Of a stretch of 64,000 nt of DNA, positions 21,033 through 33,100 are shown piece after piece. The DNA comes from Bugula neritina. Taxonomy: Eukaryota > Bryozoa > Gymnolaemata > Cheilostomatida > Bugulidae. How positions within the stretch are numbered: the first letter of the stretch is position 1; every line of letters begins with the position of its first letter. The notes under the pieces were generated by a model, which ran no database searches, was not told the origin of the DNA, and saw only the letters and a list, made by a program, of their open reading frames with translations. The stretch is taken from contig OZ037767.1 in NCBI GenBank assembly GCA_964035545.1, positions 22,549,128 through 22,613,127 of the forward strand, read 5' to 3'. The translations under genes were made by a program, and so were the position numbers.

Positions 21033-22163
21033 ATGAATGGTAAGTATTCATTAATAAATTATACCATCTACTTCATCACATTTGTTTAAGTGTATTTAAT
21101 TTGTTAGCTGGGTAAAGACTTGTTGATTATTTGAAAATGTGAGTTAAAATTTGCATAGCTCTAATTTCACAATTATGTAGCACGTGCAACATTGAGAAGG
21201 AGTGTAAGGGCCCCATAAAGAATTTTATTACAGGCTAGGAATTGAGTATTAAAGGAGCAGCTTTAGTCTAGGGGTTGAGCGTTTGCCTAGTAAGCTCGAA
21301 GTCATGGGTCCGAGCTCGACAAAGGCCATTGGTGATGTTAGGAAGAGCATCCAGTCATAATTGCGCCTGTGCCTTATCTGAATAAGTCCTTAGTCCTTAT
21401 TTAGCAAAAACCCCTTCCATCAGGGGTTTTCTCGCAGGGATAGTCACTATAAACTTGCAACTTGCATGAGTTTTTTTTAAGAATTGAGTACTTAGGGCTT
21501 GGATCAGTGGCTACAACAGGTTTATTACTGCAATGTACTCACTCAACTACTGTATACTGTTATAATGTTTTACGCAGCACCCTGCCTGCTACTCAGCTAT
21601 ATGGTAGTCTTTTTGCTGGTCAATGATGGCGGAGCAGAAAAAGTCAAAGATAGTGAAAATCTAATTGAAGATATCACAGATAAATTAGATGGTGAGTGTT
21701 TTTTTGTGGTTATAAGAACAAAACAGATTAGTTATGCCTGAAGCATTGCACTATATTCTGTAGTCTTTTTATGCTATGCAGCTTCGAGCATTTCGAAAAG
21801 ATGTAGCAATTGGGAGTTTTCCTACCACAACATCTAATTGTTGGCATTGAAGATCTCAGTGTTGAACTAGTATAGTAAGCTTGTTTAATGTTTGCATTGT
21901 GTGTATGTGTGATAATGTAGATCAACTATACGTGGAGTAACCAGTTAATAGCAAGTGTTAATAATAGATGAGCCCAGCTATACCTCTGCCAATCCTTGCA
22001 TCTTTTGTTACATGGTTTCTAGTTGCTATCAAAGATTCGGTTAAGAATATCAAGATATCCCCAGATGCCCAAGAAGCTTTGGATGAATTTGGCATTGAGT
22101 TAGGGGTGGTAGATGGAGACCAGCCTACCCAGCAGAAAGGATCATCAGCTAAGCCACCCAAAG
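21033..22163 (+). CDS. small unidentified gene, tentative three-exon model
   Basis: Unrecognised. Exons 21033-21039 (ATGAATG before a strong GTAAGTATT donor), 21608-21691 and 22023-22163 join in phase with good splice sites and read 77 residues. The sequence runs acidic and amphipathic (SENLIEDITDKLDVAIKDS), then KISPDAQEALDEFGIELGVV, then a polar QPTQQKGSSAKPPK end. The third exon ends at a good donor (phase 1), so at least one more exon should follow; an acceptor at about 23668 leading to a short in-frame end is one option. Translation could instead start at an ATG in exon 2 (21601). No hydrophobic segment or catalytic motif is evident. Intron 1 holds a SINE. The model is supported only by phase agreement and coding look. 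Confidence 0.4.
21252..21470 (+). mobile_element. tRNA-derived SINE (copy D)
   Basis: The best copy of the family. It starts ggagcagctttagtctaggg (A-box-like TAGTCTAGGG), then gggtccgagctc (B-box-like), a centre with ggaagagcatccagtcataa and aataagtccttag, and the 3' segment caggggttttctcgcaggga followed by tagtcactataaacttgc and a T-run. RNA polymerase III promoter boxes are inferred from these matches. Confidence 0.88.
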
Positions 22164-24029
22164 GTATGCTAGATTTTCTATTTTTATCAGATATCATAAT
22201 ATACACCATAACCCACCGTAATATGAATTAGGTATTTATTTAGTTCAAGGTTAGTTATACAGGTTATTGCTAGATGGTGCCGTGGAAGTTTTCAAACTAA
22301 TATATAGTTATAAATCAGTTACGAAAATATGACCTACAAATACATTTTTTTAAAACCAAGTCAATTTCATTAAAAGGATAATTGAAATTTCTTTCATTGC
22401 ATTTTTAGTACAGTTGAATGTATGTAGATTTATCTTTCCTTAAATATTTTTCGTAAGATTTGAATATAGTAAGCAGTGTCAGCTAGTACATGCAAGTCTG
22501 TAGAGTGCGGGTCAATCCTCGGACATAGGAACCAAGATGGCTGCTAAACACTAGATCTTTTTATATTATTATAAAGTTTCTAATTTTCTAAATAAATATA
22601 TCAGGAACAAAATAGTTTTTGGAAAGGTAGAAGTTTCTTCTGGGTGCACATTTTGTGAGATTAGATTATATCTGAATCACTGAATGATAGTTTGTTTAGT
22701 GTTATTTGTAGAATATGTTTTAAAGTATGCAAATCAGTATGATGTTTATTATCTGTAAGTCTCAACATTTTATATGGTGTAACAAAGACCATGAAATCTA
22801 TATTATCAACATATACAATTTTAATTAGCTTTTATTTGTTTTAACGCCAAGAAAATCTTTTCTCTATACTGCTGCAGCAATTCTTGTAATTTTTGATACA
22901 GAGAGTTAATAATTCCAATATCTAAAAAATCTCTCTGCATCTCTTAATGCTGCCTTACGTATTTCTGGTCAACCCTGCCAATTTATTTTTATTTTTTTTA
23001 ATAACTTTTAAGCATTTAACTCTTTTTATCACAAAAATTGATAATTTTATAAGCCTCTAATGTCAAGTTCACCCAGCGAAACTTGTTAACAATTTCCAAC
23101 ATTACACCTGACTACCAGTTTAATTATAGTTATAGAATTTTGTGGGGAGAAAACTTCTCATATTTAGAAAAAAGTGTAGGCTTCTGAATGAGATAGTACT
23201 TATGAAGAAAGTGATAAGTAATAGTGTTTTTCTTTATACTACTGGGCATGTACGTGACTGAATAATCAGGGGTACTGTTTATTGTCATACTGTTGCCTAG
23301 TAACAGCAGGAGATTAGCTGAAGAAACTGTTACAAGTTATTTTGCATTTTCTCCACTGAAGCTAGGCTACCAGATGCTATGCACATCGTCTGTTATTTTG
23401 CTATGAAAACTATCTGTTTTATTAGTGATTTTTAACTTGGTACTTTTATATGTATGATATCAATGCTGTGAGATGGTAAAAATGTATTAATAAATATATC
23501 GTTGGTTGCAATGAGTTGTTGATTTTCATACCTGTAACCCACCAGGTGACCTATTATTCAACATTACATCAAGTTTTATAATGCTTCTTATGCCTTTTCA
23601 ATGATGGGGATTTCTCCATATCCTTTCCTCTTTCATAACATTGAAGTATTGTGATTATATCACACAGCTGCAATACCATGCCCTGTGATGTGGCCACTTC
23701 TTGCTCTAAAGTCTAAACTGTACTCTTGTTAGTATCCTGCCTTACATTACCATAAAGTGGGTGTCTTGAGACTATTAGTCATCACAGCGGTTACCATGGT
23801 GCTCACGGTTCAGTAGTCACCAACTGCACAACCAACCACCTATCTAGTCACCTGTCATTACTTCACTACGGATTTACTGACTGCTAGTCGTGTAGTATTC
23901 TACTAGTTGTTACTCATCTGAGCACCGCCATGTTATCGTATACGTTCGTTTTGGAAATTTTCATAATCGTCATCATACTCTGCAAATGATTGGATATGTC
24001 ATAACTAAGGATATTAAACTTGACTAAAA
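22164..24029. other. no clear gene; semaphorin upstream region
   Basis: AT-rich DNA between the small gene and the semaphorin start. It may hold a last exon of the small gene and the semaphorin promoter and 5' UTR, but I see nothing I can support. Confidence 0.5.
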
Positions 24030-27000
24030 ATGAAGTTAGCGGGTTTACAGTTTATTTTCTTTGGTATAATAGGCGTGTATGCCAATAAATTTTATCCGAC
24101 ATCTGTTCCATTACGTGTGAAGAGTTTTAGCTCCACCGAGAATGCTGGGTTCAGGTCCCTCCTGGTTGACAATAAGGAGGGAGTGGCATACGTTGGTGCT
24201 CAGTCCACACTTTTTAAACTTCAGTTGTTTTCTAGTCAAAATGTTTTGAGAGAGACTACGCGTCATACACTAAGACCTATAAAACTGGATAAACCATCTT
24301 TTAAAGACAGGTAAACTTTTTAGAAACTCATTTCTATGATGTCTACTATGTTTTCAGCTCATAATATTGCTACTGATATTGATATAAAACTATTTTAGTT
24401 GCTATAAATTCAGCCTTGTTTATGTAATATTATATTGAGGTAAATGTTAATTTCAGGTCAACGAACAGAAATTGGTGGACAACCGTTGCTGCGACTGACC
24501 CCGCGTTTCAGACTTATCAGCCAATCACGGACTTTTTACATGAATTTAATATTCTAGAGAATACTGATTTATTTGAATCTCTTAATCTAAAGCCTCGATT
24601 GTCAGACTATTTACGTGACATTCCATTTGGTTCAGGTACTGACCTCGAAGGAAATGCAGTGTTGGAGGCTACACAACAGTATTCTTCTATATACCAGTCG
24701 CTCAACCTCACATTTAAAGACCACTGTGTACGCCAAGCGAATGTTTTGGCTCTATATTATCAAAGAGATTTGCAAATAAATTTATCTGATCTGAATTTAC
24801 TTTGCGATGCTCATATTCGTGGTATGACACTGATGGGAAATGGTAAATTGTTTGCTATAAAAACTGGGATATTTGGTACAATGCCGGTTTCAGCCACAGG
24901 GACAAATAGATATGATGAATGGCTGCGGTACCAAGGACAGGTTCAACCATTTTTGAGTTGCTTATTCAATCCAGAGTTGCCTATATGTCATCCTAGTTTT
25001 GAAAGTCGTAACCCATTCAACCCCAGTGAATATGATGGTATAGTTACCGATTACCCGGAAAACTCCAATTTAGATAGATTACCTAACAGATCATCTTATC
25101 TTATGCTTTCTCCAGAGAACTACCTTGGAAAGCTCAGACACTGTGACAACACACCAGCTCCTAATAGGTTGGTGATCAGAACCTCTGACCTTGGCATTCT
25201 GAATGACGGCGTGTTGGTAGGTCAGCCAGGTAAGGAGAGCTGTACAGAAGGATCACTAGCCCAGCTTTTTCTAGGTGGTTACCACCCTGACCAGAAAACA
25301 CTCAGCCATTATTCAGCCTCTGGAAATGGTGTGGCTGCTGACAAGCAAGCTATATACGTGCTGACAGAGATTGGGCAGGAGAAACAGCTGGACTTGATGA
25401 AACATTTTCTAAATTTACCAGAGATTTATCCTACAAGTAGCAGTTCAAGTTTGGCAATAGTCAGACTACTAGTTGACGATCAAACTGGTGATATCGATCC
25501 AAAAAGTATTGTCATCTCAAACCCTTTCAAATATACGTGGATAACATCACCATTGAATCGATTTGGTCGCTTAGATAAAACAAGTAGTCAAGAGCAAGTA
25601 GCTTATATTCCCAAACCTGTTGCCTTACATGAAGACACAGAGTTTATGTATTTTTTCTTCAGAGAAGCAGATTGGGAAAATACCCCAGTGCCCAGTTACG
25701 CCATCCGCAGGCATCATCATAGCCTGAATTCATATTCCCATGCCTTATATTTTCCATGGGAAAAGTCATTTATTGATCGTGAATATATAAAGCATGAAGA
25801 GGTACTTTCTAACACATACGAGGAGTTGTACGCACCTGAATATAAAGGGTGGCAGCATATCAATGACAATCTGAAGGTGACTGGCAGAGTTGCTAGAGTC
25901 AGCAAGCGTGACGCTGGGCTTCCATTGGGACTCCAAGATGTAAACCTTTTTGATTTGGATCACAGGCTTTCAATGACTACATTTCAAACATTTGTCAAAT
26001 CGAGGTTGACGTGTAGAGTTCCAGTGGCAGGTAATTTAGCATTTTCTTACTGCTTGTTTTCATTTTTATTTCTGTAATTGTGATGCAATAATTTTAGTAG
26101 CATTTTGTGGAAAAATTAATCCCCACATTAAGATTTTAGAATACTAGCAAATAATTATGATTTATTGTAAATTGATGTCTTAAAGTAAATCTTCTATTTA
26201 AATATGACAATTAATGTATAACTTTGTCTATTAGGGCTTGGACATTGATTCACCTTCAGTGAGCTTGTTGCCATTACACTCTGTTACTTGTCTGCAGTTA
26301 GTACTAGTAGCAAGCAAGTTTCAATCAAAGCATAGCCTTGTTATAAATGTTGATGCTGAATCATTCATCTCATGCTTCATCACACATAAAACTATGCATT
26401 GTCAAACTGTCAAAATAATTAATCATTTTCTGAATGGATTTTGCTACAAACTTGATCAATGTGAATTTGTATATTGCAGTTGAGCTAAATTTATTTTGTT
26501 GATGATTTGCTAAATTTGTGGTTATGTAGAGTTCACCTGATACAATTAGTGTGATAAAAATATTATTGAATTTTTATTTTAAATGTTTTAAAGTGCTAAA
26601 ACCAATGTCTGTGGGTTGCTAGTGTTCTATAGTTGCACAGCTTTTTATACTCCATAATTATAAAAGATTGTGTTTATAAGTTTGTATATTTTTTGTGCCA
26701 TTCTGTCTATAAATTGCTGACTATATTATTTTATGTCTGCTACATTCATATTTATTACTTTGTAGGTGTTCCATTTGTATGGCGGCTTAAAAGAGATACA
26801 ACTCCAATTGGTAATAACTCAGAGCAATGTTTCTCCGAAGTAAGGAAGGCAAAGAACTTATACAGCAAAGACGTTCACTACCGTTCTGTTAGCAGAAGTG
26901 AATATGTGTCTATCCAAAGACAACTTCCAGCTACCAGGGCTAATGTCCTTGCATCAAACCCCGTCATCAAATACTTTTACCTATCTCACTGCAAGGGTTA

Positions 27001-28510
27001 TCGATGGGAGTTTGTCCCTAAACCCAAGTCAAGCTCGGCACTTTTTGTGGAATATACTGAGCTACGAGATGTATACCAAGTTGGCAACATTTTCTATGGT
27101 GTTTTTTCTACTCCATTTGCTAATGAACAGTTACATAAAGCCAATGCTATGCCAAATACTAATATAAAGCCAAGCGTAGACTCAGCCATTTGTACTTTCA
27201 CTTTATCTGATATCCAGTCAACTTTTGATGGCCCTTTCAAAAAGCAAGACAAAACTACTGGAAAGTACAGGCCTTATGGTACTAAAGACGTCACCGGGAT
27301 TGAGCCGAGTCCTTTTTCTCAACAGCGTGATTCGGTTGCAGAGTTGAAGGCATCTACTATTCAAAACATGACTATTGATTTTTTAGATCCAACACAGCCG
27401 TTTTCAGAAGAAATCCGAAACATAGATTTACGGCGTTATTCATCCAGGGTAAACTTTTTTGAAGAAGATGTTTATGGCAGCAGGACCATGTGGAATGATG
27501 TTAAAACTAAACCTCTTTTGACAGAATCTGGGGTGGTGTTTGAAAATATTGTTGTAGAAAAAGTTGGTGATACCTCAATATTATATGTTGCCACCAGTGA
27601 AGGATTTGTATACAAAATACTTAATACTGATTTAGGAGATTCTAAATGCAAAATGACAGATAAAACGAGTTATCTTCAATGGCTTAATCAAACAAAATCA
27701 ATGTCCAGCATTTGGGACAATGAATTCTATGCTTACATGAACAGAAGTATTGACAAAGTGACATTTAAAACAAGCTTTAAATCTGATCTCACAATGGAAA
27801 AAGCGGTCAATTTTCCAGATGATATGGTTTTTGCTAGTGACTGGGACTGCACTCCTTCAACTAAATCTTCTATTTTAGCAGTTTGGAAACCATTCGGTTC
27901 TGTCAAAACAAAAATATGGGACATGAAGCTCGCTGTTACTGATGGTTCAACCAGTCTCGTTCTCTCTACAGATAAGGAAGTGTTACAAATTCCCACAATG
28001 CAATGTAGTTTATATACTCACTGTTCGGCATGTAATGAAGACCCTCAATGTATGTGGAGCAATGGAAAGAAAGCTTGCGAAATACCTAGTGGGACTGTAA
28101 AATCAGATACTGACACTTGCACATGTCACCTTGAGAAAATCACAGCTATTGTAAAGGATGATGTGGTGCTACCTGGTCTAAACCAGCCTTCAAACTTGCT
28201 TCAGCTAGCATGGTTTCTCAATGATACAAAAATGGTGTACCAAAAGTCCAGGGCAATGCTGTCTCATGATACTGCACTTATACTGTTCAATGTCATCCCA
28301 TCCAATGCTGGTACATACGAGTTACGGCACACAGAAACTGGGGAATGCTTAGCTCTTTATGAACTAACAATCAGTAGTTGCGATGATGAAGAGTGCCGGT
28401 ATCAGATTAAGTACCAAGAGTGGTGCAATCGGTATGATACGTTCCTAGAGGAGATGAATGAGTGGCTTACTGACTACAACAGTCACGGTTATTGCTCCAA
28501 TCTCAATTGA
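24030..28510 (+). CDS. secreted semaphorin with an oversized sema domain
   Basis: Three exons, 24030-24310, 24457-26030 and 26766-28510, join in phase to 1199 residues. A signal peptide (about residues 1-18) is followed by a sema domain recognisable by YVGAQSTLFKLQL, HEDTEFMYFFFREADWE, TGRVARVSKRDAG (the usual cysteine is Ser), FQTFVKSRLTCRVP and FYGVFSTPF with SAICTFTLSDI. A PSI domain begins near residue 1030 (CSLYTHCSACNEDPQCMW), then an Ig-like segment. There is no transmembrane helix, so a secreted guidance cue like invertebrate class 2 is likely, signalling through plexins by family knowledge. The sema part spans about 1000 residues against a usual ~500, mainly through extra sequence in exon 2 before the FFFRE block and in exon 3. 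Two exons of about 1.6 and 1.7 kb are unusual for this normally intron-rich family. Confidence 0.85.
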
Positions 28511-30169
28511 TCTGTTAAAAATTTAACCTAAATCATGTTTGTTCATTATCATTTATTTTATAAAATATGATATAGAAATTACTTAGTTTTATTTTGAAAT
28601 AGTGTGTTATGTTGCATTCATTTTACATAGAGTTTATATTGTGCATATTTTATATTATAAACAATAATTATACAGAAAATACACTCTATAAAATGAAAAA
28701 TTCTTCCTTAGCTTTTTTACCAACTTGTTCTTATTTAAGTTGATTTCTGCTTTCAAAAATGAAATTTTATTGGTTTTCAAGATATTCGAAACTCACGCAT
28801 AGGTCTTTGAGCTGGCTATTGTTTGAATAACACATTTAAATGTCTGTTTAGTTTGTTATGAGTAAAAATAAATAGCAAATAGTACCCACAACAAGTTTCA
28901 TCAAAACGAAATGAAGTCATAAAATAAAGTTTACTTCAGACCTAATAAATTTTTGCTCTCCATAGCAAAAATATTTGGTGCTATTAAAAAATATACGTAA
29001 TAAGAAATATGGTTGCTAGTTTTTAAATAGACATCATATGCATGCTTACTTTCAAGTCGAGCAAAGTATCTTTAAAAGCAGGCAATTCCATGTGTACTGC
29101 ACTTTAAAAAAATACTAGAACTATGCTAAATTTCAAAAGCTCGATTACTTGCTGAATATAATTTTCAGCATTTAATTGTATTCCTCGGGAATAAAAATTC
29201 ATGGAACAGGGCTGAATCAGGTATGCTGAATAGCTTTTACACCTGCAACAGATAAATAACTTTAAAGTTATAATTTTAATTATTAATTGCTGGTCATTGT
29301 TACTTTGTTACATTGTTATCTCTACCTCATTACTTATGAAGAAGGCATGTTGACTTACGTGCCAATAAACTAAATTAGTTCGAAATGCCTTTCTGAAAAT
29401 GAGTAGTATGAAAATGAATAAATCAGTGCTTTTAAAAGCTCTAGAAATAACCTCAATCTGAAATCTTTATCCATAGACACTTTATCGGCTATTTCATATC
29501 TGATATTATTGAAGATTTTATTCAACACCTAACATATATACTTAAATATTCTCATTTTTTGTGTTATTAAAATCAGTCATGAAAAAAACCAGTGGCCTGT
29601 GCAAACTTAAGACTCTAGAATAATTTCGTTGGATGATTTTAGATTCAATAGCAAGTGCTGCTTCTATTGTTAAATCGGTTAAGTGTTTCAACAAGCCGTA
29701 ATATTTTGATTTAACAAACATTCTAATGCATGAACCTCATGAAAATTTTAGTTAGTGATTCTGGTTTCCCAGTTCAGCTAATTCAAAAAAGTTTTCATTA
29801 TTTTAAGAAATGAGACGAAAATAATGTCGATTGTTTTCAAATTTAATTAGCAACTTGCTGAATATGTTAATCTATAGGTTTGTATTTTATTCATCAGCTA
29901 TCTAAAATATAAAAAGCTACACTGGCAGGAGCGGTTTTTTCTGAGTAAGAAAAAATTTGCTTTATCAAAACTCTAAGCAAAAGCCTGTCACTTGGAAAAA
30001 TATGAATTTTACACCGTCACAAGTTTGTGAATTATTGCTTATCGTTTTAATATTTCTCATTTATGTAAATTGTCTGTTACAGCATTTATTACCCAACATA
30101 CACATTTTAGATTTTCTCTAGTAATTGTATTTTTTATTATACTTTTGTTCTGTTTCTAAACATCTACAG
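28511..30169. other. intergenic, with a possible signal-peptide exon at 30002
   Basis: Mostly featureless AT-rich DNA after the semaphorin. At 30002 an ATG opens a short frame whose start (MNFTPSQVCELLLIVLIFLI) looks like a signal peptide. It would suit the cupin_8-like gene at 30170. Its best donor (TAT|GTAAAT) is phase 0, whereas the next exon needs phase 1; only a weaker donor (AAT T|GTCTGT) fits. Confidence 0.35.
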
Positions 30170-33100
30170 ATGCTTTCCAAGATGGTCTGCCTTTTGGTCA
30201 TGTTGGGCAACTTGCCAACCAAGTTGAGAAAATTGAAAGTAGCCTCAAACCAACAACATTTATTAATCGATATGTGAGCAGAAGTAAACCTGTCTTGATA
30301 CCAGGTGAGGCTTTGCCATGTACGATGTACACTACTTAATTTAATTAATTATGAAGTTTTGCTATGTAGGATGTACAATATGTAGTATAATGTGTTATGA
30401 TTTGCAATGTGTATTACTTGATTGGCAGAATATATCGCAATATGTATTCAGTATATATTATAACCCATATGCTATGTAATATGCCAGAAAATACTGTATA
30501 ATTATATTTAAAGTGTAAAATTATGAGTAAACATATTTTAGTTTGAATAGAATTACCTATGTACAATAATCAAACAGAAAATAAAACATTCAATTTTATT
30601 TCTTGCTATATAAATTTTTGATGTTAAATTTACTATGTATTCATAATACTGTATATTAACATTATTCTATGCTGACATTTTCCTACCCAACACTAACAGA
30701 AATATCCTGATAAAGCAAGTCTAACTTTTTCCATTGAACTGTCATCCCTTCTTCCTGTAGCTCTGGCACTCAACTCTGTGATCACAACTATTACGTAATG
30801 AATAACTTATGGCTTCATATTTTTTTCTGAATTTCAAAACTATTATCAGCAATGAAAGTTTTCTATATGACATTAAAGTTTTGGTATATGGTGCTTAAAC
30901 TATTTTGCTATGGACGTTAAGATTTAAATTCAGCAATAATTTTGTCAGTGCTGTAGAACCAAACCCTCATGAGCAAGTGAGCCATCATCCCGAATTAATT
31001 CTAGATGTATATGCACAAAATTTATTATAAAACCAATACACTTCGCCATGCTGCCCTGAAGTTATATTTAGCTGATAGCCAAGATATGAGCGAATAGTTT
31101 AATAAAATATAAAATTAACATGTCAAAGATTCTCTACAAGCTAGTGGCATACTGTTACCTTATGTTGTAGGCCTGCTAGCCAGCTCTCCTGGTATAAAGA
31201 CATGGGACATCAACTACTTGGGTAACTCCCCACCCTCTGCAATGAGTCGGATCTCAGTCTATGATAGCTCTTCAGAGAAACTCACCCAGTCTTCTATGTC
31301 TATGAGGGATTTCGTTAAAAATGACAACAAAGATCTTTTCATGTTCGATGAAATTCCATCTTTTCTAATGTTAGTCACCGAAACTACTCAAGTTCAGCCA
31401 TTTTGAGAATAAAAACTTAGTGTTTATACCCGTACTAACAAGATAGTAGTCTAAGTACCATGTACTTTGCTTGTTGTTCTTGGGCTATGTAGATACTATC
31501 TGTAGATGTTCAACAACATTTGTAAGTTCGAGCGGTAATAACATCATATTCAACATCTAGAATTCTCTATGCTGCCATGTCGTTCAGTTTTTCATAATGT
31601 TGTTTCTGTTGGGTGTCAAAATTAGGAGTTATTTATATTTTTTATTTGAGGTTTGTGTTTGTAGGAAGGACTTAGCTATGCCTCAGATTTTTAAATGTGA
31701 TCCGTTAATGAAATCGCTACAGAAGCATGTGAGTAAAGCCTGGACCAGCTAATGTTATAGTATATTTACTACAGGGATAGTACATCACTTGGCTTTTTAG
31801 AGTTTTTAAACAATATGTTGTCTAGCAATTAATATGCTTTTTTGATACAGCTTTTTTAACTGCATACCTTCGATACCAAAAAATAATGGAACATGTAGTC
31901 ATATCTTCTACTTCAACTGACCTAGTTTAGCTATAGACACAATCTGCTGCTCACTTATGGAGTATTTTAAACTCTATGAAGGACAAATTAGGGTCACATT
32001 GCTTGTAAGTTCGTCAATAACGTCTTCAACCTACTTTAAACCATTAATAATATAACCTGCATAGTCCATGGTTACTTATGTATCTATCAAATACTTTCTC
32101 TTATAGTTTCTGTCCTACAATAGAAGAGTTATCGTCACAGAGCCCGTCACTATGTCACATGATCGACTTATCTGTTCGATGATTGGCCAAACTTCATTTG
32201 TTCTGATACCAGCTGAAAGTTGGGAGTTGTCTGCTACTGATCTGCACAGCATTGAATACTCAGCTGTGAACTATACCACACACCCTTGGTTGAAGGATGT
32301 AGAATACCATATCGCTCTGAATAACAAGCCTGGAGACTGTATTTATATACCTCGAAACTGGTAAATTCCATCTCCTAGCTTGTAAATTCCACCTCATAGC
32401 TTGTAAATTCCACATGGGAGCTAGTAAATTCCACTTCATAGCTTGTAGATTGCATCTTTTTAATTGCAAGTCTACTTTCTCAGTTGTAAATTTTTTTAAG
32501 TAGAAAATTTTATCTTCGAACTCATCAATTCAGCCTTGTAGTTGGTAAATTCTATCACATAGCTGTAATTTCCACCTTGAAGTAAGTATGTTTCAGAGTT
32601 ATGTTCTCTCGGCTGCTAGCCTATTATACCGTCTGCAGGTATGCTCAGACCTCTCACACTGACCCATTGAGCTCTACAGTAGAATTCACATGGAAAGGAG
32701 AGATGGAGAAAGTGAGCAAGTGGAGCTGTGGAGATCAAGATCTTGGCAGCCAGCACGAGCTCGGCTCTTTTTCCAAGTACTTTTCTGCTGCCAGACCTCA
32801 ACGGGACACGGTCAAAGACGCCCTCATGTGAGATTCTGATTAAATTCTTGATTTTGATCTCTAGCTAATGTTTCTATTATAAAAAGTATTTAGGTAGGTG
32901 CAGTAAGAAAAGAGTTGAGAAAAGATTGTACTCTAGATAAAGAATGTCGCCAAAAACATTTCATTCTTGCTATAATTTCAACCCTCCTCTCCCCCCCTCC
33001 CCCCCCCCCCCTAAAGAAAATTCATAAAGATAATCAAGAACTTGGGCTTTTGAAATTTATCAGTTACTGCACCTAAATAAGTCATGTAGTTTATGCATTT

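Noticed and set aside
21252-21330. tRNA gene suggested by A- and B-box-like motifs (also at 8750-8836 and 15160-15208)
   Set aside because: No cloverleaf, and the same longer sequence recurs four times; these are SINE heads.
30170-30290. ATG CTT TCC AAG ATG ... reading like a signal peptide at the start of the exon
   Set aside because: That frame meets a stop before the next exon; the other frame gives the cupin_8 motif and continues in phase.
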